Assembly: GCA_002104905.1 (NCBI GenBank) | Contig: MCFE01000343.1 | Span: forward strand, 26,818 to 90,817 | Source: Basidiobolus meristosporus CBS 931.73 | Taxonomy: Eukaryota > Basidiobolomycota > Basidiobolomycetes > Basidiobolales > Basidiobolaceae | DNA length: 64,000 nucleotides | Direction: 5' to 3' | Shown here: one piece after another, positions 1-12,950 of the stretch | How the letters are laid out: each line of letters opens with the position of its first letter | Position numbering within the stretch: the first letter of the stretch is position 1 | Made by a program: the position numbers and the translations under genes | Notes under the pieces: generated by a model | What the model saw: the letters and a program-made list of their open reading frames with translations, nothing else | Databases searched by the model: none | Told to the model about the DNA's origin: nothing

Positions 1-3000
1 TGATGTTGTTAAGGTGAAGTAAGTAGAGATGTGGGGCCTGCATAAGGGTGATGAAAGTTGAGTTCTAGGGCCTGAATCAAGGTTATGAATGTTGAGATCT
101 AGGACCTGGATTATGGTGATTAATGTTGAGATCTATGACTAAAGTTATGGTGATGAGAGCTGATGCCTAGGGCTTTTGTATACAGTAATGACAGTGGAGA
201 TCTAGGATCAGGTTAAGGTTATGAAAGCTGAGATATAGGACCTAGATTATGGTGATTAATGCTGAAATCTATGACCTAAGTTATGGTGATGAAAGTCAAT
301 GCCTAGGGCTTGCATATATGGTGATGATGGTTGATATCAAGTACCAGGTTAAGGTGATGAAAGTTGAGATCTAGGACCTGGATGATAGTGATGAAAGATG
401 AGATCTAGGACCTGGGTCATGGTGGTATAGATCTAGGTCTTGGGTTATCGTGATGCTAGTAGAGATCTAAGGCCTGGCACATGAGTATTAAAGTTGGGAT
501 CTAGGACCTGGGTAATAGTAATGAGAGTTGAGATCTAGGACCTGGGTAATGGTGATGAAAGTTGAGATCTTAGAACTGGGTAATAGTGATGAAAGTTGAG
601 ATCTAGGACCTGGGTAATGGTTATGAAAGTTGAAATCTAAGACCTGGGTAAGAATGAAGAAAATTGAGATCTACAACCTAGGTGATTGTGATGAAAGTTG
701 AGATCTATTACCTGGGTTAAGGTGATGAAAGTTGAGATATAGGACCTGGGTAATAATAATGAATGTTGAGATCTAGGACCTGGGTAATAGTGATGAAAGT
801 TGAGATTTAGGACCTGAGCTAAGGTGATGAAAGTAGAGATCTAGGACATGGGTAATGGTTGTGAAAGCTGAGATCTACGACCTGGGTAAGAGTGATGAAA
901 ATTGAGATCTAGGACCTGAATAATAGTGATGAAGGCCGAGATCTATAACCTGGGTAAGAGTGATGAAAATTGAGATCTAGGACCTGGCTGAGGTGAAGGA
1001 AAATGAGATCTAGGACCTGGGCCAAGGTGATGAAAGTTGAGATCTAGGACCTGGGCTAAGGTGATGAATGTTGAGATTGAGGACCTGGGCTAAGGTGATC
1101 GAAAATGAGATCCAGGACCTGGGCCAAGGTGATGAAGTTGAGATCAAGGACCTGGACCAAGGTAATCAAAGTTGAGATCTAGGACCTGGGTCATGGTGAT
1201 GAATGTTGAAGTTTAGGTCCTGAGCTAAGGTGATGAAAGTTGAGATTGAGGACCTGGGCTAAGGTGATGGAAAATGAGATCCAGGACCTGGGCCAAGGTG
1301 ATGAAAGTTGACAATTGAGAGCTAGGACCCGGCTAACGTGATGGAAAATGAGATCTAGGACCTGGGCCAAGGTGATGAAAGTTGAGATCTAGGACCTGGG
1401 CTAAGGTGATGAAAGTTGAGATTGAGGACCTGGGCCAAGGTGATGGAATATGAGATCCAGGACCTGGGCCAAGGTGATGAAAGTTAAGATCTAGGGCCTG
1501 GACCAAGGTAATCAAAGTTGAGATCTAGGACCTGGGTTATGGTGATGAATGTTGAAGTTTAGGTCCTGGGCTAAAGTGATGAAAGTTGAGATTGAGGGCC
1601 TGGACCAAGGTAATCAAAGTTGAGATCTAGGACCTGGGCCAACGTGATGAATGTTGAAGTTTAGGTCCTGGGCCAAGGTGACAAAAGTTGAGATTGAGGA
1701 CCTGGGCTAAGTTGATGAATGTTGAGATCTAGGACCTGGGCTAAGGTGATGAATGTTGAAGTTTAGGACCTGTCTAACGTGACGGAAAATGAGATCTAGG
1801 ACCTGAGCTAAGGTGATAAAAGCTGCGATCTAGGACATGGGTAATAGTGATGAAAGGTCAGATCTAGGACCTGGGCTAAGGTGATGAAAGTTGAGATCTA
1901 GGACCTGGGTCATGGTGATGAAAGTTGAGATCTATAACCTGGGCCAAGGTGATGAAAGTTGAGATTGAGGACCTGGGCTAAGGTGATGGAAAATGAGATC
2001 CAGGACCTGGAGCAAGGTGATGAAAGTTGAAAATTGAGATCTAGGACCTGGATAATAGTGATGAAGGTTGAGATCTATAACCTAGGTAAGAGTGATGAAA
2101 ATTGAGATCTAGGACCTAGCTAACTTGATGGAAAATGAGATCTAGGACCTGGGCCAAGGTGATGAAAGTTGAGATCTAGGACCTGGGCTAAGGTGATGAA
2201 AGTTGAGATTGAGGACCTGGGCTAAGGTGATGGAAAATGAGATCTAGGACCTGGGCCAAGGTGATGAAAGTTGAGATCTAGGACCTGGGCCAAGGTGATG
2301 AAAGTTGAGATCTAGGACCTGGGTCATGGTGATGAAAGTTGAGATCCAGGACCCAGGTCACGGTGATGAATGTTGAGATCTAGGACCTGGGTCAAGGTGA
2401 TCAAAGTTGAGATCTAGGACCTGGACTAAGGTGATGGAAAATGAGATCTAGGACCTGGGCCCAGGTGATGAAAGTTGTGATCTAGGACCTGGGCTAAGGT
2501 GATGAATGTTGAATTTTAGGTCCTGGGCTAAGGTGATGGAAGTCAAGTTCTAGGACCCGGGTCATTGTGATGAAAGTTGATATTGAGGACCTGGGCCAAG
2601 GTGATGGAAGTTGAGATCTAGGACCTTGGCTAAGGTGATGGAAAATGAGATCTAGGACCTGGGTCATGGTGATGAATGTTGAGATCTAGGATCTGGACCA
2701 AGGTGATGAATGTTGAAGTTTAGGTCCTGGGCCAAGGTGATTAAAGTTGAGATCTAGGACCCGGGTCATGGTGATGAAAGTTGAGATTGAGGACCTGGGC
2801 CAAGGTGATGGAAGTTGAGATCTAGGACCTGGACTAAGGTGATGAAAGTAGAGATCTAGGACCTGAGCTAAGGTGATGACTGTTGAAGTTTAGGACCTGG
2901 CTAACATGATGGAAAATGAGATCTAGGACCTGAGCTAAGATGATAAAAGCTGAGATCTAGGACATGGGTAATAGTGATGATAGTTCAGATCTAGGACCTG

Positions 3001-5345
3001 GGTTAAGATGATGAAAGTTGAGATCTAGGACCTGGGTCATGGTGATGAAAGTTGAGATCTATAACCTGGGCCAAGGTGATGAAAGTTGAGATTGAGGACC
3101 TGGGCTACGGTGATGGAAAATGAGATCCAGGAACTGGATCAAGGTGATGAAAGTTGGAAATTGAGATCTAGGACCTGGATAATAGTGATGAAGGTTGAGA
3201 TCTATAACCTGGGTAAGAGTGATGAAAATTGAGATCTAGGACCTGGCTAACTTGATGGAAAATGAGATCTAGGACCTGGGCCAAGGTGATGAAAATTGAG
3301 ATCTAGGACCTGGGCCAAGGTGATGAAAGCTGAGATTGAGGACCTGGGCTAAGGTGATGGAAAATGAGATCTAGGACTTGGGCCAAGGTGATGAAAGTTG
3401 AGATCTAGGACCTGGGTCATGGTGATGAAAGTTGAGATCTAGGACCTGAGTCATGGTGATGAAAGTTGAGGCTGAGGACCTGGGCCAAGGTGATAGAAGT
3501 TGAGATCTGCAACCTGGGCTAAGGTGATGGTAAAGGGATCTAGGACCTGGGTCAGATCTACAACCTGGGCTAAGGTGATGGAAAATGAGATCCAGGACCT
3601 GGGCCAAGGTGATGAAAGTTGAGATCTAGGACCTGGGTCATGGTGATGAAAGTTGAGATTGAGGACCTGGGCCAAGGTGATAGAAGTTGAGATCTAGGAC
3701 CTGGGCTAAGGTCATGGAAAGTGAGATCTAGGACCTGGGTCATGGTGATGAATGTTGAGATCCAGGACCTGGGCCAAGGTGATGAATGTTGAAGTTTAGG
3801 TCCTGTGCTAAGGTGATGAAAGTTTAGATTGAGAACCTGGGCTAAGGTGATGGAAAATGAGATCTAGGACCTGGGCCAAGGTGATGAATGTTGAGATCTA
3901 GGACCTGGGCTAAGGTGATGAACGTTGAGATCCAGGACCTTGGCCAAGGTGACAGAAGTTGAGATCTAGGACCTGGGCCAAGGTGATGAAAGTTGAGATC
4001 CAGGACCTGGGTCAAGGTTATAAAAGTTGAGATCCAGGACCCAGGTCATGGTGATAAATGTTGAGATCTAGGACCTGGGTCAAGGTGATCAAAGTTGAGA
4101 TTTAGGACCTGGACTAAGGTGATGGAAAATGAGATCTAGGACCTGGGCCCAGGTGATGAAAGTTGTGATCTAGGACCTGGGCTAAGGTGATGAATGTTGA
4201 ATTTTAGGTCCTGGGCTAAGGTAATGGAAGTCAAGATCTAGGACCTGGGTCATGGTGATGAAAGTTGATATTGAGGACCTGGGCCAAGGAGATGGAAGTT
4301 GAGATCTAGGACCTTGGCTAAGGTGATGGAAAATGAGATCTAGGACCTGGGCCAAGGTGATGAATGTTGAAGTTTAGGTCCTGGGCCAAGGTGATGAAAG
4401 TTGAGATCTAGGACCCGGGTCATGGTGATGAAAGTTGAGATTGAGGACCTGGGCCAAGGTGATGGAAGTTGAGATCTAGGACCTGGGCTAAGGTCATGGA
4501 AAATGAGATCTAGGACCTGGGTCATGGTGATGAATGTTGATATCTAGGACCTGGGTTAAGGTGATGAATGTTGAGATCCAGGACCTTGGCCAAGGTGATG
4601 GAAGTTGAGATCTAGGACCCAGGCTAAGGTGATGAAAGTTGAGATTGAGGACCTGGGCTAAGGTGATGGAAAATGAGATCTAGGGCCTGGGACCAGGTGA
4701 TGAAAGTTGTGATCTAGGACCTGGGCTAAGGTGATGAATGTTGAATTTTAGGTCCTGGGCTAAGGTGATGGAAGTCAAGTTCTAGGACCCGGGTCATGGT
4801 GATGAAAGTTGATATTGAGGACCTGGGCCAAGGTGATGGAAGTTGAGATCTAGGACCTGGGCTAAGGTGATGGAAAATGAGATCTAGGACCTGGGTCATG
4901 GTGATGAATGTTGAGATCTAGGACCTGGGCCAAGGTGATGAATGTTGAAGTTTAGGTCCTGGGCCAAGGTGATGAAAGTTGAGATCTAGGACCCGGGTCA
5001 TGGTGATGAAAGTTGAGATTGAGGACCTGGGCCAAGGTGATGGAAGTTGAGATCTAGGAGCTGGGCTAAGGTGATGGAAAATGAGATCTAGGACCTGGGT
5101 CATGTGATAAAAGTTGAGTTCAACAATTTGGTTGAAGGTACAGAATATTGAACAAAAGGATAAAGTAAAGTGATTGTCAAGATTCAATACCTATGTCAAG
5201 ACAATAATAGGCGGTACTAGGACCTTGGTTAAGGTTATTAAAGCACATATCTAGGACCTGGGTAAGGATTAAAATAGCAAACATCCGGGTCTTGGTTTAA
5301 GGTGACAAAAGCTGAATATCATGACCAATGTCAAAGTGACATCAG
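1..5345 (-). repeat. 34-bp minisatellite array, subfamily 1, homogeneous
   Basis: About 150 tandem copies of a 34-bp unit, read here on the minus strand. On its sense strand the unit begins AGATCTCAACTTTC, has a middle block TCACCTTGGC, TCACCATGAC or TCACCATTAC, and ends CCCAGGTCCT. Many neighbouring units differ at only a few bases. Variants with CAATCTCAAC, AACTTCAACAT or ATTTTCCATC are interspersed in a repeating order, so higher-order repeats exist. Units decay from about 5,110 to 5,345. Because 34 is not a multiple of 3, only three units together keep a reading frame, and the apparent Pro/Ser-rich reading frames here are products of the repeat. No gene is seen. Confidence 0.95.
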
Positions 5346-6018
5346 TTGAGATATAGTATTTTGATTAGATGATGTAAAGGAATTGCGGTTTCTTCTGGTA
5401 AGACATGATACTGATCTGACAGATAATACTGATATATTGTTAGGTTAATATTTATTGCTAAATATCTTGACTAATGCTAGATCTAATTTGATAAAATAAG
5501 TGGTAGACTGTACCAAAAGGAGCTACAATTTTTACAAGACTGACCAAGTGCTGTTAGTTACTCCAAGTAGCAAGTCTGTTGAATAGGGCCTGAATTTGCT
5601 TTTACTAAGTAAGCTGATATATAATAAATCAATATGGACCAGATAGGTTTTATCATTGGAAATTGCCTCAAATGCAAACTTTGATCCACCAACACTCTAT
5701 CACTAGCTGTTTAAGTTTTGGCTTTAGTCCATGTGACTCATGAAAACACTCAGAAATATGGTTAGTTTCAGATGAAAGCAAATTATTGTGCTTAAATGGT
5801 CTAAATACTATTACTGCCACAATGAGTGTTTATATGGATTTTTGATATTGTAAGTGTACAAGACAATTAGTTAAAAATTCAGGAGGAATCATAGCAACCA
5901 AAGAGAGAGCAGGTTTACACATAGATATGTATGTCATTTATGTTGCACATATTATCCTCATTAGATGCTCATAATGAATTGGAAAGATGCTTCAACAATT
6001 GGTTAGCCACCCAAAGAT

Positions 6019-6390
6019 GTGTTCACCATCCTGAAGAAAGATTCATACCTAATCCATCCTGGCTTGCAAAAAACTTCCTACATTTGCCATGGAAGTCAAA
6101 GAGGTATCTGGATATGCAAGAATGCACAAGCAAAAGTGAATATAGATCAAGTTATTGCTCATAAGAATGGCAGCCAAGTATACGCACCTCTGCAGAAGAA
6201 ATATAGCGTAAAACTATGCCAAGTGCCCACCATTTATTCAAGAGTGTATAGTGGAATTTTTATGCTAGTGATTTTAAAGCGCACACTTGATTTCTACAAC
6301 AGAAATAATCATATGATCCTAAATGATGGAAAGGGCAAAGTAACCAAATGTAGGCCCTACATACACCAATCCTGTGTAAAACTGCTATAA
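6019..6390 (+). pseudogene. Small unrecognised open frame in the island (doubtful gene)
   Basis: A 123-codon frame with internal composition plausible for protein, including CHGSQRGIWICKN at about residues 43-55. An overlapping 77-codon frame (5,931-6,164) covers the same bases in another phase, so the true phase is uncertain. In the other arm (53,640-54,010) single-base indels around the third quarter break the frame and change its C-terminus. No signal peptide or membrane segment is convincing. I do not recognise a family. It could be a fragment of an intron-containing gene or chance. Confidence 0.25.
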
Positions 6391-7188
6391 AAATTAAACT
6401 TTTGAATGACACAAAACAATCCAGTGTTTCAATATTGAGAGTATTGATGATATCTATGTAGCAAGTTCCACAAAATCAAAAGTGTACAATTGTTTAATGC
6501 AGTGCAACTAGCAATATGAAGAGTTTTTTTGTGTCATAGATGCCTGCTACTGACATCTAGACTGGACAATCTGATGTGTTTATTTGTTAAGTAAATATGC
6601 CAAAGTAATGCCAGTCACTTGAAATTACAATAATAGCTGTTCTGATACACTCATCAGATGAGAGTGAACCAATAGCATGTGGAAATGCTGGAAGTTCACA
6701 ATAGTATTGAGAGGTATGGCTTATATGTAGCAAACCAAACAGGTGTCTAAGATCTCTGTATTAACCTGGCCTAGGACCTGAATCTAGAATCCAATGATCT
6801 TAGCTATAGATCCCAATGTGGCATTTAACTACCTTTGAAAGTTGCTTCATCTGTACTTAAATCAGTAGTTATTGTCATGAGCTTGATGTTTGATTACTTC
6901 TGACACCAGTTCTGAATTTACTTGCTATTTGTAGACTCTGATCATGAGCACAGATTTGATGCCATTGCCTAAAATGCTTGTTCTTATACTCTATTGTATG
7001 TTAATTTCCAGGTTAATAGGCAACCATTACATGTATTCTGGTATCACTCTTACTTGCTTGCAAAGTCCAATTCTAGTTTTTCATCTGCTGGTCAAGGTTA
7101 ACAGAAAAATTGGATAACCATAACATGTGAATTCATCCTGTATTGTGATATATTACAAAGGTCCTAAAGAAAGTTGTTGAACATTTGC

Positions 7189-7263
7189 CCTAGGCCTCCC
7201 TGGCGCACTATGGCATTATTTGGCACTTGTGGCTCAATGTGGCACTATCCAACAGAATAAGTC
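7189..7263 (-). mobile_element. Solitary terminal arm of the foldback element family
   Basis: This stretch matches the terminal inverted repeat of the complete element at 32,632-33,371. It shares GGCCTCCCTGG, then an ACTATGGCA motif, GGCTCAATGTGGCACTAT, and ends AATAAGTC followed by TA, the dinucleotide that flanks the complete copy. Only one end is present, so it is a remnant or the product of recombination within a palindrome. The mirror copy in the right arm is at 52,762-52,836. Confidence 0.6.
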
Positions 7264-7980
7264 TATTAAGTAATGTCCAAGATTTCTACATTCTGCACCT
7301 GACCAAGTGTTATATGCAAGAGAGAAATGTGATAAAAACTTTTCAATGGTTTTGACTAGATCATAGAGACAAGTAAGAATTTATTCTAGAAGTGTCAGGA
7401 AGTGGCTAAAGTAGTGAAAGTAAGGTTCTGGTCAAATACTTGTATTAAATATTGCTGGCTTAGCTATAAAGACAATGCAGTAGATTTGCTATGCAGCCTA
7501 GGCTTGGTGCTCTTAGAGTGGTAGATGTACTAGGCTTGCAAAGAAGCTAGAAAGAATTGTTGAACTCTCAATGTTATTGAGTAACAATCCTCATTTTCTG
7601 GGAAATACACTATGCCTGAAGGTTATTCAAGTTTTATTTATACTTTTCTGATCAATGTGAATTAGTAAGCACCAATATGCTGGATTTCTAATGGAAATTT
7701 TTAGGTGCTGAATGGTAGATAAGATAAGTTAAAATGCATTATCATCAGATGGTGTCTAGGCAAGTGACAAGGTATTGGATAAGTCTTATATGAGTATTCA
7801 CCTGGGTAGGCTTGGCAGATCAATTGATGATGTGATAATCAAACAAAAATAGGTTAGGTGCAATAGCTAAAAACTGATTCTTAGATGGGATACAAAGTAA
7901 ACACGGGTGAGCATTGGTTATTTTTGGGTTAGGACAAATCAGTTAGGGCACTTGATTTTCTGAATTAGCAAACTTAACTA

Positions 7981-10954
7981 TGGTTTGAATGTTGATGCAC
8001 AACACCAAGGCCAAGATCAATACCTAAATCACCTACACTTAGGCTGTGGATATTAGCTCATATGACTGTGGGCATTTCAAAGATTCTAACTTTTCAGCAC
8101 CTTTACCTTAATGTTACATTCAACTGATGCTACCTGGTTCCATGTCCTGTATATCAGCTCTTATGATATGGAGCAATGTCTAATATTACTACTTTTTGCA
8201 CATTCAGTAAGGTCATAATTCTCAGCCTTCATCATCTGGGCATGGGCTCAGGTATGCAGCTATTATCACTTGTACTCAAGTCCCAGGTTACAACTTGAAT
8301 CACCTGGACTGAGGTTTGGGACTTTAACTTTCAACTCTTGCACCCAAGGTCCTGGATCTCATCCTAAATTGTCTGTTCACAGGTTCTGAATAAGATCTCT
8401 CATTACATTGAGTAATATACAGGATTACAACAACCAGCACATGGCCCCAATCCTGGAACCCAATTTACATCTCCATACCCAGGTCTTGGGTATCATCTCT
8501 CTTCAAATTTAGCTCTATCAAACACACAACTTTGAGCACCTTTCAGTTCAGTCTTGTATCTCAATAGTTATCACCTGGACCATACTCTGGCAATCAACTT
8601 GAGTCAAATTATGCAATATTCAATAATACAACTTTCAGCACTTTGAATAAGGCCTTACAGCTCAACTTCCATCCACCAGATCAAGGCCCAGAGTTTTGAG
8701 CTTACATTACTTTGTCTAGGTTGTGGATATTAGTCTCCAATAAAATTGAGGAATAATCCAAGAATATCACTTTAGCGACTGAATCCAATTCCCAGGTCTT
8801 AGCATTTGACACTTTGTTCAGGTCCTGGACTTCTATTTATATTACATACCTATAATTCACAACTTTAAACACCTTGAGCCCAGGTCCTACATCTCAGCAT
8901 TCATGTGCTGGACCATATCTTAGATCTTTGTTATCCTCACCTATACCAATAATCCAAGATGTCTTACTCTCAGCATCTCTATCCATGTCCACAATACCAA
9001 CTCTCAAAACATTGAGTAATATTCAGGTTTACAACTTTCAACATCTTGGCTAGGTTCAGCATCTTGACTTTTATCATTGGGTACTGGTTCCAGATTGTAG
9101 CTCTCTTTACCTGCTCCTAGGACCTGGATATCAAATTTCAGTACCTTGACCTAGGTCTTAGATCACCACCTAAATCACCAAGACCTAGGCCGTAGATGTC
9201 AACTGTGATTATTTTTAACAAAATCAAAGATTACAGCCATCTACACCTGGAAGTGGGTTCTAGATCTCACTTAAGTCATTGTACCAAAGTTCTAGATATA
9301 AACTCTCTTTGAATTGGATATTATCTAACACTACAATTTTCAGCACCTAGACTCAGGTCATTATATTACCTTGCTTGGGACTGGGTTCTCTGATCTCTAG
9401 ATATTAAGAAATATATAATATTTCAGCATTAAGCGCATTAAGCTAAGGACTTATATCTCAAGCTAGATCAAATTGCCTAGGTATTGGACTTTTATTTTTG
9501 CTACCTTGAGCAACAACCAAGATTGAAACTTACAGCATACTTAATAAAGGTTGTAGACCTTAAAATATACTCCTGTAGCAAGGTTAATCTTGTCTTGAAT
9601 TACCATGCCCAGGACTTCACTGTCAACTATCAATTGGTGTAGCAGTACACAAGATTACAACTTTTAGCACCTTGACCAAGATATTGGATCACAGCTTACA
9701 TCTTCTAGTTTCAGAATCTACATCATAGTTTATATTATTTTACCCAGGTTGTGAATATTGACTCTCCTTAAATTGAGTAATAGTCAGCACTACAACTTTC
9801 AGTTCCTAGAGCACAGATCCTACATCTCAACTGCACCTAGACCCAAGCTCTAGATCTTTGCACTAATCTCCTGACCCCAGGACCTATATATCAACTCTCA
9901 GCACCTTGACTCAGGTCCTAAATGATAACACTCATTTTATTGGATAATATCAGAAGTTTCAGCTTTAGCACCTGGATCCAGATCCTAGATCACACCATTC
10001 ATCTCCTGTACCCAGGTCCTGTACTGTAGAATGCATTACCATGGTCAGGTCCTATGCATCAAACCAAGCAATAACCCACATCTCATCTTTCATCACATTA
10101 GCCCACCTTCCGGATTTCTGCCATCAGCACCTGGACCCAGGTCCTATATCAATGCTCTCATCACCTGGACCAAGGTCCTAATGACACCTCCCAATTCCTT
10201 GCGGAGTATCCAAAATTACAACTTTGAGCACCATTATGCAGTTCTTTGACTTGTACTTTCACCATATGGACCCAGGTATTAGGTCTTAGCATATATTGTC
10301 ATGCCCTGGTCCTGGGTATCATGTCTGATTAAATTGACCATAATCTAATATTATAATGTTTGGCACCTTGAACCAGGTCCTACATCTTCTGTTTCATCAC
10401 CTGGACCTAGATTCCAATCTTAGCTATCATCACCTGTAACCAGTTGCTAAATACCAACTCTCAGCACCTTGACCCTGGTTCTATATATATATCCTTGTTT
10501 GATGGAGCAATATCAAGGTTTCACTTCACAGCAGCATTTCAATTAGCAATATTCAAAGTTTCAACTTTTGTCAACTGGATTCAGGTCCAATATCTCACCT
10601 TTCATCAACTAGAGCCCAGGTCTTGAATCTTAGCTTGCAGTAGCTTGACCAGGTCTTGTATATCAGATCTCATTCAAGTGCGCAATATCCAACATACCAA
10701 TTCTTGGTGTCTTGAGTCCAAGTCCTGCATCTCAACAGTCAGCCCTTTGAGCCAGATTGTAGATTTTGCCTTCACCATCTGGACCAAGGTCCTGGATGCC
10801 TACTCTCATTTCATTGAGTAATATCTAAAGTTTCAACTTTTGGCATCTGGACCCAGGTTCTACATGTCAACTTTCAACCGATGGACCCAGGTCCTGGGCC
10901 TCAGCATGCATCACTACACACAGGTCCTGGATATCAACACTTAGTAAATTGGGC
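7981..10954 (+). repeat. Degenerate 34-bp minisatellite (arm portion)
   Basis: Plus-orientation repeats with the recurring words CAACTTTCAGCACCT, CCCAGGTCCT and TAGATCTCA spaced at roughly multiples of 34 bp, interspersed with a derived unit containing TTGAGCAATATCCAA. Divergence between neighbouring units is high, so this is an old part of the array. No gene is supported. Confidence 0.85.
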
Positions 10955-11448
10955 AATTTCTAGCATTGCAACTTTTTGCTCCTTGATCCCAGGTCCTATA
11001 TCTCAGCTTTTATCAACCTATTCCAGGTTCTTGATCTGTGCACTCATCACCTGGGCTCAGTTCTTGGGTGTTAGCTTGCATTATCATGCCCTGGTCCTTA
11101 CTATGAAATATCATAATATTGAGCAATATTCAGCATTACATGTTTCCCAGCTAGAGACCAGGTCCTACATCCTGACTTTCATCACCTAGAAAGATTATAG
11201 ATTCTTGCCCTCATCACTTGGACTCTGGTCCTATATCTTTGCTCTCATCAACTGATTCAAGAACTTATTGACACCCCCCATTTTGTAGAGGAATATCCGA
11301 AATTTCAACTTTCAGCACCTGGACCCAGGCACTGGATCAAAACTTTCATCACTTAGACCCAGAACCTGAATCTTAGCCTGCATAAAAATGCCCAGGTCCG
11401 CAATATAAAATATCATCAAATTGAGCAGTTTCCAACTTGCAATTTTTG

Positions 11449-11814
11449 TGTTATGATCTGCCACTTGAATGTTTAAATTATATCAGTTCTTAGTCAAATC
11501 AATTAGTTATATGTTTAGGTTATCAGTATATCAGTATTATCTATCATATCAGCAACATCAGTCAGCAAATGAATCAGCAGATCCTTATCAGACAGAAATA
11601 GATATATTAAGTAGGACCTTATTGGGTGACAATGCAATCAAGTGCGTCAGCAGCCACATCCTACATCAGGAAACTCAATTAGTCAGCAATTGATCTGGCA
11701 AAATGTATATAAGGAGCTGCTGGAACCTGAATAAAGATCAGTTTAAGCTTTAGTAGATACAATACTGGCTAAACTCCCTATTCCTCTACAACTCTTATAC
11801 CAAGACTTGTTACA
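11449..11814 (+). mobile_element. Solo LTR of the gypsy-2 family
   Basis: 366 bp starting TGTTATGATCTG and ending CTTGTTACA, flanked by a perfect 4-bp duplication TTTG (11,445-11,448 and 11,815-11,818). It matches the LTRs at 33,975-34,555 and 44,627-44,994 along its length. A TATA-like TATATAAGG lies near 11,706 and AATAAAG, a possible polyadenylation signal, near 11,730. No internal element sequence is attached, so it arose by LTR-LTR recombination. The terminal TG...CA is intact here, unlike in the full-length copy. Confidence 0.92.
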
Positions 11815-12950
11815 TTTGATGATTTGAGCACATGTCCCACGCCCCTACTTTCATCACCTTGAACCAGGCTTTAGATGTTTGCCCTCATCACCTTGTCCAG
11901 GCCTTAGTTTTTGCCCTTATCACCTGGACCAAGGTCTTCCATGAAAGCCCTCATTTCAATGAGTAATATCCAAAATTTCAATCTTCAGCACATGGACCCA
12001 TGCCATAGATCTCATCATTCATCTTTAGAAGGTGAGGGCTAGCCCTCAGCTAGCATTTCCATGGCCCAGTCCTGGATATCTAATCTTATTAAATGGCGCA
12101 ATATCCAACATTACAACATTTTGCACCTTAAACCCATGTCCTACATCTCAGTGGTCATTGCTTGATCCAGGTTATGGCTCATTGCTCTCATCAACTGGAT
12201 GTAGGTTCTGGATCTTTGCCCTTATCAACCTGACCAAGGTGCTGATTGGCAACTCTCATTTCATTGAGAAATATCCAAATTTCCAACTGTCAACACTTGA
12301 AACTAAGACCTAAATCTCAACTTTCATCTCTTGGACCCAGCTCCTACGCCTTAGCTTGCATTACCACTCACAGGTTCAGGTTATCAACACTCATTTAATT
12401 CAACAACTTTTAACATTATAACTTCTGGCACATTAAAACTATGCCCTACATGGGAAGCTTCATTACCTGGACCCAGGATCAAGATCCCAGCTATCATCAC
12501 CTACACCCAGATTGTAAGTATCAAATCTTGGTACCTTTACCCTTTTCTGGGATATCAAGCATTATTTCATTGAGTAATACCCAAATTTCATCTTTTGCCA
12601 CCTAGACCCTGGTTTTAGACTTCAACCTTACTCCCTTGGCCCCTGGCCCATGATCTTAGCATGTACTACCATGCCAGGGTCCTTAATATTGACTATTATT
12701 AAGTTGAGCAGTATAAAATAGTACAAGTTATAGCACCTTGATCCCAGTCCTTACATTTCAGGTTCCATCACCTGGTCCTAGACTCATTATCTTAGCTATT
12801 ATAACCTTTACTCAGGTCCTGGATATCATATTTATCAAATTGACCCTGTTCTTGGATCTCAATCCTCTTTTCATTAAGGAATATCAAAAATCTCAGCTTG
12901 CAGCATCTAGACCTGTGTCCTAGATCTAATCTTTTATTACATTGACCCGG

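Larger units (their letters stand above)
5346..7980. other. Non-satellite island inside the left arm
   Basis: About 2.6 kb of AT-rich sequence that interrupts the satellite. The satellite is in minus orientation to its left and plus orientation to its right, so the arrays diverge from this island. It contains one small possible coding relic near 5,931-6,390, a half copy of the foldback element family near 7,189-7,263, and a 3' portion (about 7,315-7,960) with a diverged direct copy at 48,440-49,066. I recognise no gene in the remainder. Confidence 0.8.
1..10954 (+). repeat. Left arm of ~10.95 kb inverted repeat (truncated by window edge)
   Basis: This segment is the reverse complement of 49,067-60,030. 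Paired coordinates sum to 60,031 at the outer edge, 60,029 around 1.3-6.2 kb and 60,021 from about 10.0 kb to the inner breakpoint, so the arms differ by only about 10 bp in length. The inner breakpoint is sharp: matching stops after left 10,954 (GGGC) and before right 49,067 (GCCC). The outer end is not visible on this side because the match still holds at base 1. The arm contains a minisatellite, a non-satellite island and a second minisatellite stretch. Most differences I found between arms are single-base indels. Either a recent duplication-inversion or an assembly effect could produce such similarity. Confidence 0.95.

Noticed and set aside
1-5187. Many 60-90-codon Pro/Ser-rich open frames in the minisatellites on both strands
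   Set aside because: They repeat with the 34-bp units (three units = 34 residues), lack start context and occur wherever the array is homogeneous. They are repeat products.
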